64,000 nt of DNA from assembly GCA_949825025.1 (NCBI GenBank), contig OX463778.1, forward strand, positions 50,554,829-50,618,828, given 5' to 3'. Position 1 is the stretch's first letter; each line of letters begins with the position of its first letter. This document shows, in pieces, positions 41,501 to 47,680 of this stretch. The position numbers and the translations under genes are program-made. The stretch comes from Siphlonurus alternatus. Lineage: Eukaryota > Arthropoda > Insecta > Ephemeroptera > Siphlonuridae. The notes under the pieces are model-generated. The model saw only the letters and a list, made by a program, of their open reading frames with translations. It was not told where the DNA came from and did not search any database.

Positions 41501-44500
41501 GTAAACCTTAGCAAATTGACAAAAATTCTGAAATTATTTTGAGAGGCAGATATTAGTGCCTAAAAGTCATAGAAAAAATTTCAAAACGATTTAACGAGCC
41601 GATTTTTTTTAATTAATTTTTTTAATTTTCAGCATAGGGCTTTCCCATGGAGAGCCAAACTAAAAAATTGATTTAAAAAAATCGGCTCGTTAAATGTTTT
41701 TGAAACTTTTGCTATAATATGGCTTTTAGGCACTAATATCTGCCTCTCAAAAAAATTTCAGAATTTTTGTCAATTTGCTAAGGTTTACATGTTAATCAAA
41801 GGGGATTACGTCGAACAGCTGTTCGACGTTATCTCTACCTTAAAGGGACCCTAAAATGGGCAAAAGAACATGGGCAGTAAATGCAACGACGCCATTTCCG
41901 TATGACTTGTATGCACGTAATACCCCACCCCTCTTTCATTCCCTGTTTGCTTCCAGTGCATGAGGGGAAACCAAGAGGGAGGCACAGAGACATGCTGCAT
42001 CTTTTTTACGCGATTATTTTTATCGGAGAGCGACGCAAACGTTTGACCAAATGTTTATCAAAGGGGAAAAGCAATAAATTCATATAACATGTGATTGCAT
42101 TTATAAGAGAGAGTATTCATGCAGTATAGCTTTCAATAAAAAAAAAATCAACTTATATTGGAATGCAATTTTAGGTTAAATGCATATCCAACTGTTTTAT
42201 ATACATCAGTATAATATGCAATCTAAATAAAATTATTAAGTACTTTAACTTTAAAACGTAATCAGGAAAGTAAATAAACGTGTTTTTTTTTTTTTAAGAA
42301 TTCATGCACATTTTCACTCTCGCATTGCACATTTACAGATTGCCATGATAGTAATTAGTATAAATTCTAATTATCGTATAGCCATTTCCTAAATTTGAGC
42401 GAGTGTATCAAAACAAATATATTGCTACGTCATTCTTCTAACAATATATATTAATCAACGAGCAACAATGGTGAGTGGCCAAGGTGGGTGGCACGACGCA
42501 TCAATGGTTCCTTACTTAAATACGAAACAATCTGCATTTCCTGTAGCCCCCCTCCACATGTGCCGATTAATCCAGCAATGATTCGAGCACACTCTTCTAT
42601 ACTACTTCTCAAGGGATACAAAATAATCCCCTGCACTACTTGCGCGGCGGGGTCGGCGTAATTACGCACTTTACCGCGATTGCGGCAGTGTAATTATCAG
42701 TTGCATCCTATACAACAAATAGGGAACGAAAAGGGAGAAGAAAAACTATATATAAATAAAAGACGTCAATTCATGTTCAATTATTTGAAGGGGGGGGGGA
42801 GTTATACTTCTTAGAAAATAGCTGCTATAAATTTCCCCCTTTTGTCAGAGCACGATTATACCTAAATTTCTTGTAAAAAATACTTTCCGTGTTTCCGTAT
42901 TATAATTGGTAAATACTAGGAGAAAATACAAGCACATAACCACATAGGTCATTGATCTGTAAACTTAGTCAGAAACAATGAAAATATTTAGTAATGAGTT
43001 GGAATTTTTGCTCAATAAAAATTGTTTAACCCCAACAGCTGACGAAGCACTTACTATGTTTGATATCATCACGAAAATGCACACACAAAGTTTAATATCA
43101 TACAGAACATATGGTGAGTAATTAAAAAACAAGACTCGGTTAAAAAAATTGTTTGTCAATGTTCGAGGGTATACAGAAGGCGACAAGAAAAAACTGCTTG
43201 TTTCGTCGTGCGAGCAGTCTGTACGTGCTCACAAGTTTCGCCACGATCATGGCGGACTTCACAAATGTTGTACTAAATGGAGTTAGGCTGATTCCGATTT
43301 AGTGTCTTTGGGGATGCTAAAGGGGAATAATTATTACATTCCGATGAAATTAGGCATGTTCTTATTTCTCCGAAATTCGTTATAATACTACATCAAATTC
43401 AAAAAGCAAGATAAAAGATAATGTAATGTAACTTCCTGCAATTCGCTATTTATAATTATAAGCTTATTACACAAGTGTAAATCAAAATGTCAAGCACGGG
43501 GAAGGATGTTACTAATGCGACAAGTTTAGTATCTGTTTACGATCATACAAAAATAATTAAGCTCAAGGAATTAAAAAAGACTTAAAATAAAATTATATAC
43601 GATACAACGAGAAGACAAAACCCCACTCGTGCGTAGAGCAGCATTTTAATTTGTTCATCTGGTGCACCAAATATTTTGTAATTATTTTTACAAATATATA
43701 CCTGTAATAAGATAACGCCACCAATGTTAAAAAAAAAATCCCTCACACAAAAATTCAGAAAAAAATTTAAAAATTTTCCTCTACACCCCCTATCAGTAGC
43801 TAAAATATCAGACCTGCTCCTGCGTATACAAATACGATCTAGTTTTTGAGTTATAAATTTTTAAAATTTACTACTTTAATATGGAGAAATGAAACTTCCA
43901 TGTTAAATTAATTAATTTTAAAAATTCATAACTCAAAAACTAGATCGTATTTGTATACCTGATATTTTAGCTACTGATAGGGGGTGTAGAGAATATTTTT
44001 AAATTTTTTTCATCATTTTTGTGTGAGAATTTTTTTTTTTTTTTACATTGGTGGCGTTATCTTACCCTTAATTCATCCCACGACGTCCATGCAAAGTAAA
44101 TGGTCAATCATGAGATAACTAAAATGTAATAATTTTCTTTTGACTTGCACCTTTTTACACCTCAGTTCCTTATTTTCAGAGATAATTAATATATTCATTC
44201 TTAAATTGATAAGTTTTTTGTCTCTATGTTGTATTATGTACAGCCACAAGAGAAATAAATAAATAAATTATAGGTTTTATTCAATTCGCAGCTATCGCCT
44301 CAGAAAAAGTTCCCTAATTTATTTTACTAATACGTGTATTAGCATCGATGTACTCTGTACTATCTGAACAATCCATACGCTGTTGCCATCTATAGTTGGT
44401 TCGGGATATTTTACCTAATACTAACTTGCACGATATATATAGCATTAACTGTGACATTGAGCCTATTGATTTTAATCGTTTAAACTAATCTATAAAAAGC

Positions 44501-47196
44501 AACAGGAAATATTCGATAGTATATAAATATAATCTAAATAATAAACGTTTAACTTATTGCAGTAAAAACGGATGCCTGCTGTCCTCAATATTAATTATAC
44601 GTCAGACCAATAAAACAAGGGGACGAAACCTCCAATTGATCATGTCTATAGAGGGAATGGGGTGATTGACCTGACGGTTATAGTTTTAATGCAACTGCAA
44701 AGTCAGCGAGCCAAAGCAAGCAACCTGCAATGTTTTCTCATGGTTTTATTACTTACTAGATACTTTCACAATACAATCGCAGTAACAAAAACAACTTTGC
44801 CTTGATCTTGCCCGTAGTTCGATGTAACCTTCACCTTTCTTTCCTCCTCCCTCTTACTGCATACAGGTTGCCCAAGATGCAGATAAATACGTATTCTGTG
44901 TGCACTTGCTTGCAGTAATCCCGCTTGCTGCAAAGCGTTGCTTGCCTCGGTACCCCCCCACTCTCTCAACCGCTGGCCGCGACGCGCATCGACGAGGCTC
45001 GCTATACGAACTTGATGGCCTTCAAAAAGTTTATAATAATAATATAACATCGCTTATTTTATAATATATGTAAAAATCAGTCATAAAGTTAACTTGCTTA
45101 TAAATTTATTCATATATTAATAAGATAAAATCTTTTCTGTAATTGTTAAATAAAATTGTTTTTAAAAATTATATTTTCATTAAAATGTAGCACTGTATAT
45201 TATTTATGGTGTATTTCTTAGTACGAACGTTAAATTGAAAACATTTAAAAGCTCAAAAATAAATAATAATTTGAAAGCTCAGGTAAATAAATAGAATAAA
45301 GCAAATGATAATTATAAGTAAACGTAATTTTTATAGAGTTTTTATTAACTTACGAACACGTACTAGTAGAAGTACCAATAGTTTAACTCAGTGCTGTAAT
45401 GTGTATAAAAAAAAATCAATGAACAACATATATTTTTATTTTCATCACCGAATGTATAGTATGCACACTACAGCATAGTAAGTAGTTATTGTAACTACAA
45501 TAATAATAATAATTGTAGTTACAATTATTAACTTTAAGTTCTGAGAAAAATAGATTCAACATTAAATATGTTTGATAAGTAATATTTACATATTTATTTT
45601 TTAGAACATCATATGGTAGTCATGGGGGACATTCACAAAGCACTTTAACCCCCACTTTAGCCCCGATTTTTAACCCTGGTGCTAAACATGGTGCTAAACT
45701 ATGAGCTTAACATGGTTAGCCCCTGATTTAGTACCATGTTTAGCACCAGGGTTAAAAATCGGGGCTAAAGTGGGGGTTAAAGTGCTTTGTGAATGTCCCC
45801 CATAGAATTTAATTTTAATTTCCAGTAGCCTACCTGAATTAATCGCCAACCTAAACGTGTCCAGCGAAACTTGCGGCTACGAGACAACGCGAGAATCCCG
45901 TGCCGCGAGATTCAGATTCTCGTTACGACGACCCGATAAGGCCACCACCACTCGTCACGGTTTACTTTCGTTGTTGTATAATACCATCGAAAGTGATACA
46001 ACGGGTTATTCATTACTAAATCTAAAACACTTGCACTCGTGAATCTCATGATGCAGTTACATTTTAATTACAAAAAAAATTAAATTATTGTACATTACAT
46101 AATAATTATAGTCTTCACTGTATGCTGCAGTATCCAAGAAGGATCTTGTACGTATTTTTAACTCTTCGGTTTTCAGTATGCATATATACACAAATTAACA
46201 AAGTTTCATTTGCAAAGGGAAAACAACTTTTGTTCACGTTGTTGATCGAAGTAATGCGAATGTAATTTAACACTAAAATTATGCATTTATATATTTTTAG
46301 TACTTTAAGTAACTACGTATGAATATAATATGCATACTGTTAACTGTGTGCACTATTACAATGAAAAAATAACCATATATTTTGACAGTATATAAGTAAG
46401 CTTTACGTATGCTTAATTGTCATACATATTATACTATGCATATTCTTTGTATGGTATGATACTGCAGGCGCGGATCTAGAAAAAAAAATCGGGAGGTGCC
46501 CTCATATTGCCCTTGTTAAAAAAAAAATAAGCAGTGGGCGAAATGCCCATGTTAAATCAGAAATTTCGGGGAGTGCCGTGGCACCCCCCCTGGATTCGCG
46601 CCTATGATACAGTATTATGCATATTATATATATTATGCTACATGCTAAGTGGAAAAAACACAAGACATGCAGCATATATAATATACATACTTTGCAGACT
46701 GCAATGTGCTTGTCTTGTGTCACACATAATTATGATACAACACACGTCTGCAGCTGTAAGATCTCTACGCATAGAATTTATGTGCTCATGACGGTATGTC
46801 GAGTGTTTGCATAGCATTATTAATTTATTTTTCTTACCTGTCAGAACTTTCGGAGCTGTCGTAACGATCCCCACAGCACCTTTTCTTTCGGTCACCTTCG
46901 CTACCAGGATCACTCCCTTCACTGATATTATTACTGCCCACACCTTCATCTTCAAAGTCCTCCTTTTGAGCATGTCCTGCCTTGCCTGCTACCTTCGAGG
47001 AGCCTTTGCTTACAAACACTCTTGTTTTCTCACCCTTATATTCACTGGATTCCATGTTTTTAATGCTGGTTATTTTCTTCGAAGTTTTATCTTTCAGTTT
47101 ACATACATCTATCTGAAGATTTTTTTCAGAATTGACATTTTTTTCGTTCGACAATCTTCTCGTGCAAACAACCGCACGCAGAGCAAGTTCTGCCAT
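1049..47196 (-). CDS. jing/AEBP2: AEBP2/Jing zinc-finger protein, PRC2.2 accessory subunit (8 coding exons, 921 aa)
   Basis: Exons 46838-47196, 4557-6024, 4195-4374, 3701-3883, 2532-2697, 1990-2138, 1453-1520 and 1049-1241 join with matching phases and GT-AG borders to 922 codons including stop. The family is recognised from three C2H2 fingers (about residues 650-672, 685-710 and 718-740), including [11 protein letters not shown] and [10 protein letters not shown], then a basic stretch (about 767-785, KKLRLRRQ) and a C-terminal block with RWMPEDILPDEWM, all diagnostic of AEBP2/Jing. Family knowledge: AEBP2 binds SUZ12 and RBBP4 in PRC2.2 and stimulates H3K27 methylation in the nucleus; fly jing acts in cell migration and tracheal/CNS development. 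The N-terminal half is low-complexity: Ser-rich, acidic, Pro-rich, Gln-rich, with basic NLS-like runs. Start: ATG at 47196 has good context (AAGATGG) and an in-frame TAA 15 nt upstream. The fingers and C-terminus are certain; linkage of the distant exon 1 is inferred from phase and donor. Confidence 0.88.
1453..1520 (-). CDS. jing/AEBP2: jing/AEBP2 coding exon 7
   Basis: Acceptor GTGCAG|GTGC and donor GGACAT|GTGAGT; 22 codons plus AT. It encodes [10 protein letters not shown]...VLVRWMPED, the start of the conserved tryptophan/proline motif finished by exon 8. Confidence 0.9.
1990..2138 (-). CDS. jing/AEBP2: jing/AEBP2 coding exon 6
   Basis: Acceptor TTTCAG|CACG and donor AGCAAG|GTGAGT; 2 nt plus 49 codons. 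It encodes [19 protein letters not shown] and HVALRSK, matching the DFFDAQTLD...RHR / HSTVI region of AEBP2 in order and spacing (C2B-like region). Confidence 0.9.
2532..2697 (-). CDS. jing/AEBP2: jing/AEBP2 coding exon 5 (end of finger 3 and basic region)
   Basis: Acceptor CACTCAG|GGTT and donor GGTCAG|GTAAGG; 55 codons plus 1 nt. [11 protein letters not shown] completes finger 3. An Asn/Ser/Thr-rich linker follows, then the basic [14 protein letters not shown], in the position of the KR-rich motif that follows the fingers in AEBP2. Confidence 0.9.
2876..3213. mobile_element. TTAA-flanked MITE in jing intron
   Basis: Both ends are flanked by TTAA (2872-2875, 3214-3217). Terminal inverted repeats begin AGGTATACAGGCCTC / AGGCATACAGGCCTC and extend inward through matching arms (TACAAATTAGACAG, ATAATCAACATTCG). 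The centre holds inverted and direct copies of a TGACGTCA-containing block (AGTCCTTG-TGACGTCA). TTAA duplication points to a piggyBac-like transposase; no ORF is carried. Confidence 0.8.
3701..3883 (-). CDS. jing/AEBP2: jing/AEBP2 coding exon 4 (finger 2 and half of finger 3)
   Basis: Acceptor TTTACAG|AGCC and donor TCTCAG|GTGTGT; 61 codons in phase 0. It contains [21 protein letters not shown] and [10 protein letters not shown], the most conserved stretch of the AEBP2/Jing family. The long linker between Cys and His of finger 2 is typical of this family. Confidence 0.93.
4195..4374 (-). CDS. jing/AEBP2: jing/AEBP2 coding exon 3 (first half of zinc finger 1)
   Basis: Acceptor CTTACAG|ACTG and donor CTCCAG|GTGAGT; 60 codons in phase 0. 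It encodes the lead-in to finger 1 with CCWTNC and LLEHLQ; the last His of the finger comes from the next exon. Confidence 0.9.
4557..6024 (-). CDS. jing/AEBP2: jing/AEBP2 coding exon 2 (large low-complexity exon)
   Basis: It is preceded by a TTG-repeat tract and CAG acceptor (exon begins at 6024) and ends AATAAG|GTGAGA at 4557. It encodes residues 120-609: a serine block, an acidic/Pro-rich segment, KKRPYPF and KRFRP basic motifs, a Gln-rich tract, a PIP-box-like QGKITEYF (residues 333-340), [11 protein letters not shown], and an NLS-like PEKKRARR. Several RLSL-type motifs recur after it ([29 protein letters not shown]). There is no ATG at the 5' end of the open frame, so an upstream exon is required. 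Confidence 0.85.
6236..6442. mobile_element. MITE with GGYGGATTCASATGGC inverted ends
   Basis: The left end GGTGGATTCACATGGC and the right end (reverse complement GGCGGATTCAGATGGC) are inverted. They are flanked by TAAA and TTAA, so this is probably a degenerate TTAA target duplication. The interior is GC-richer than its surroundings (GCGACGCGACGCG). No coding capacity. Confidence 0.65.
10618..10777. mobile_element. Short hAT-like MITE, copy 1
   Basis: Ends CAGGCGCGGATCCAG and TAGGCGCGAATCCAGG are inverted. The flanking 8-mers gtgtcacg / atgtcaca agree at 6 of 8, as for an aged hAT-type 8-bp target duplication. It has a 17-G run at the left and GGGGGGCTGCAGCCCCCC near the right. Same family as the copy at 46465 and the fragment at 47891. 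Confidence 0.75.
12321..12325 (-). promoter_or_regulatory. Candidate alternative first exon of jing/AEBP2 (ATG just before a strong donor)
   Basis: In a GC-rich island the minus strand reads a GAGAGAGAG box, then GTTCGTGATGAA|GTAAGTAC, a near-perfect donor. The ATG plus AA is phase 2 and would join exon 2 in frame (M-N-G-V-V-V). Only sequence logic supports it. Confidence 0.25.
13462..13806. mobile_element. TTAA-flanked fold-back MITE, family 1 copy 1
   Basis: TTAA at 13458-13461 and 13807-13810. Inverted ends GGGTAAGGTAACACGAAACA continue through CAGCTGATCGACGTAGTCCCA. The centre carries the family block CAGTATAGGGCTTTCTCATG. It has a poly-T run and no ORF. Confidence 0.85.
13861..14012. 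mobile_element. TA-flanked MITE (GGCCTGTTCG family), copy 1
   Basis: Inverted ends GGCCTGTTCGTAAACCCTGC followed by TCGGTGTACAC, flanked on both sides by TA, as for Tc1/mariner-type insertion. The arms are near-identical to those of the copy at 60756, but the centres differ. Confidence 0.8.
18674..18696 (-). promoter_or_regulatory. Candidate alternative first exon of jing/AEBP2 (MSEPQRH leader)
   Basis: On the minus strand a GC-rich island (about 18.65-18.9 kb) contains ATG with A at -3, seven codons plus GC, then the donor ACGC|GTGAGT. Phase 2 fits the acceptor at 6024 and would give [15 protein letters not shown]. Untested. Confidence 0.28.
20330..20619. repeat. Tandem repeat, 145 bp x 2
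   Basis: Two adjacent copies starting aaagagTKTTGGTAAAAG, with period 145 and few differences (for example AAATCTGCGATTTTAG vs AAATCTGTGATTTTAG). Each contains inverted TTGGTAAAA and TTTTACCAA words. Confidence 0.85.
20899..20966. repeat. Hairpin palindrome
   Basis: ATTTATTTTCTTAAAT pairs with ATTTAAGAAAATAAAT, enclosing an inner CCTCTAGT-G-ACTAGAGG palindrome. It lies inside the putative 2.2-kb element. Confidence 0.75.
21624..21677. repeat. (AT)n microsatellite
   Basis: About 27 uninterrupted AT units. Confidence 0.97.
24964..25513. mobile_element. 550-bp inverted-repeat element
   Basis: Terminal AATGGGGAATTCTC is inverted exactly at the right end. A second inner inverted pair is GTGACGTAGAAACTGCCTAG / CTAGGGAGTTTCTACGTCAC, and a third weaker pair is GTTTCAATC... 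/ ...GTTGAAAC. No clear target duplication and no transposase ORF. Probably an old MITE. Confidence 0.6.
29350..29410. repeat. (GA)n microsatellite
   Basis: About 30 GA units beside a GC-rich island. GAGA tracts can bind GAGA-factor-type proteins in arthropods, but this may be a plain microsatellite. Confidence 0.97.
32514..32556. repeat. (TA)n microsatellite
   Basis: About 21 uninterrupted TA units within AT-rich intron. Confidence 0.97.
33021..33080. repeat. Exact tandem duplication, 30 bp x 2
   Basis: The unit beginning GCACGGAGGAAATGAACG and ending AAAAGAAAA is repeated without change, which suggests a recent duplication. Confidence 0.95.
33511..33800. mobile_element. Weak inverted-repeat element
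   Basis: TTAGGTGGCAACACTGAC near the left faces CCAGTGTTACCACCTAA near the right, with an AT-rich centre. The outer limits and target duplication are unclear. Confidence 0.35.
41450..41839. mobile_element. TTAA-flanked fold-back MITE, family 1 copy 2
   Basis: TTAA at 41446-41449 and 41840-41843. The ends RGTAGAGATAACG lead into long arms (CAGCTGATCGACGTAATGCC... / ...GGGATTACGTCGAACAGCTG, AACATGTAAACCTTAGCAAA and its inverse). The core CATAGGGCTTTCCCATGGAG is shared with the copies at 13462 and 58319. Confidence 0.85.
43705..44067. mobile_element. TTAA-type fold-back MITE, family 2 copy 1
   Basis: The right end CGTTATCTTACCC abuts TTAA (44068-44071); the left end is decayed (ATAAGATAACG). 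The arms contain GCCACCAATGTTAAAAAA, CCTCTACACCCCCTATCAGT and CAAATACGATCTAGTTTTTG with their inverses. Same family as the copies at 50366 and 57633. Confidence 0.82.
45622..45803. mobile_element. Near-perfect long palindrome / fold-back element
   Basis: The arms start ATGGGGGACATTCACAAAGC and stay complementary for about 70-75 bp, including GTTAAAAATCGGGGCTAAAG, around a spacer of roughly 30-35 nt. Within the arms GCTAAA/TTTAGC-like words repeat. No clear target duplication. It could form a strong DNA cruciform or RNA hairpin in the jing pre-mRNA. Confidence 0.8.
46465..46604. mobile_element. Short hAT-like MITE, copy 2
   Basis: CAGGCGCGGATCTAG and TAGGCGCGAATCCAGG ends are inverted. The flanking 8-mers tgatactg / tgatacag match at 7 of 8, supporting an 8-bp target duplication. 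It sits 230 bp from the donor of jing exon 1. Confidence 0.82.
46838..47196 (-). CDS. jing/AEBP2: jing/AEBP2 coding exon 1
   Basis: Open frame from ATG at 47196 (119 codons plus AG) ending at a strong donor (GACAG|GTAAGAA). The dangling AG joins the T that opens the exon at 6024 to give Ser in frame, so a Ser/Asp-rich run (YDSSESSD) continues into the Ser-rich start of exon 2. Content is basic then acidic, with no domain. It lies 40.8 kb from exon 2. Chance phase agreement is one in three, so RNA evidence would settle it. Alternatively it is the first exon of an unrelated minus-strand gene. Confidence 0.65.
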
Positions 47197-47211
47197 CTTG
47201 AAACAAGTTTA

Positions 47212-47229
47212 TGACGTCACGTGACGTCA
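47212..47229. promoter_or_regulatory. 18-bp double-CRE palindrome with central E-box
   Basis: TGACGTCACGTGACGTCA is a perfect palindrome made of two consensus CRE sites (CREB/ATF) overlapping a CACGTG E-box, 16 nt upstream of the jing ATG. It may lie in the 5' UTR. Confidence 0.7.
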
Positions 47230-47412
47230 CAAAATTCATTGCCCGATTTTGAGAATTTTTTAAAAAAAACGGGAATTTACTTCCTATTTTAAACTGCAGA
47301 GGAGCCACTTCCTTGACAAAAGAAATCTGCTGGAAAGAAAAAAAATCATGTCTTTCCAGCAACTACCACCGTGGCATGAGTGGCGCTAGTAGCATTAAAA
47401 ACAATTCATTTG

Positions 47413-47479
47413 ATTGGCTGCGCTACAGCTAAGACTATGCTGATTGGCTTGCAAAAACTTTGGCAACATGGCTTTCGAA
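47413..47479 (+). promoter_or_regulatory. CCAAT-CCAAT-CHR cell-cycle promoter module of HMMR
   Basis: Inverted CCAAT boxes (GATTGGCT) have their ATTGG at 47413 and 47443, 30 bp apart. A TTCGAA (CHR consensus TTYGAA) lies at 47474, 31 bp after the second box. This fixed-spacing NF-Y/CHR arrangement is known from G2/M genes bound by MuvB/DREAM complexes, and vertebrate HMMR is G2/M regulated. It lies 155 bp upstream of the HMMR start codon. Confidence 0.6.
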
Positions 47480-47519
47480 AATTTAAATTTCGTTGTCCGT
47501 TACAAAAATTACAAAAGCA

Positions 47520-47576
47520 ATGAGGCAAAGACAGCGACGCGAGTTTGGATGTTTGGATTCGATGTTCTTGAAATAA
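47520..47576 (+). other. Possible upstream ORF in the HMMR 5' leader
   Basis: An 18-codon frame (MRQRQRREFGCLDSMFLK) ends before the HMMR ATG at 47635. It would count as a uORF only if transcription starts upstream of 47520. Confidence 0.3.
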
Positions 47577-47634
47577 CTTCTTTTTAATTTCTTTGTTGCG
47601 TGGATTTGCCTTATAAACAAGGCGAATTCCCAAA

Positions 47635-47680
47635 ATGTCATTCTCTAAAGCAAAAGTAACAAGATTCAATGAAATAGAAG
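47635..47680 (+). CDS. HMMR: HMMR exon 1
   Basis: ATG plus 15 codons and 1 nt, donor GAAG|GTGAGA. It encodes MSFSKAKVTRFNEIE. Phase 1 matches exon 2, giving Gly-Cys-Ala-Pro. Confidence 0.9.

Larger units (their letters stand above)
6025..46837 (-). other. Giant first coding intron of jing/AEBP2 (40.8 kb)
   Basis: Bounded by the exon 1 donor (46837) and exon 2 acceptor (6025). No ORF inside resembles a known protein or has convincing flanking splice signals. It is AT-rich filler interrupted by short GC-rich islands, for example near 8.7, 10.1, 12.1, 14.4, 15.2, 16.3, 17.3, 18.0, 18.8, 19.6, 23.2, 23.8, 25.8, 26.6, 27.2, 28.5, 29.3, 30.2, 31.2, 34.9, 36.5, 37.7, 39.3, 40.2, 41.2, 42.6, 44.9 and 45.9 kb. 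Many islands contain CAG/CTG runs and E-box or GAGA-like words, so they may be enhancers or alternative promoters. MITEs and simple repeats in it are listed separately. Confidence 0.65.
47197..47634. promoter_or_regulatory. Shared head-to-head promoter region, jing/AEBP2 and HMMR
   Basis: 438 bp separate two divergent start codons. The jing side has a double CRE; the HMMR side has paired CCAAT boxes and a CHR element. Regulation is inferred from motifs; start sites are not visible directly. Confidence 0.65.
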
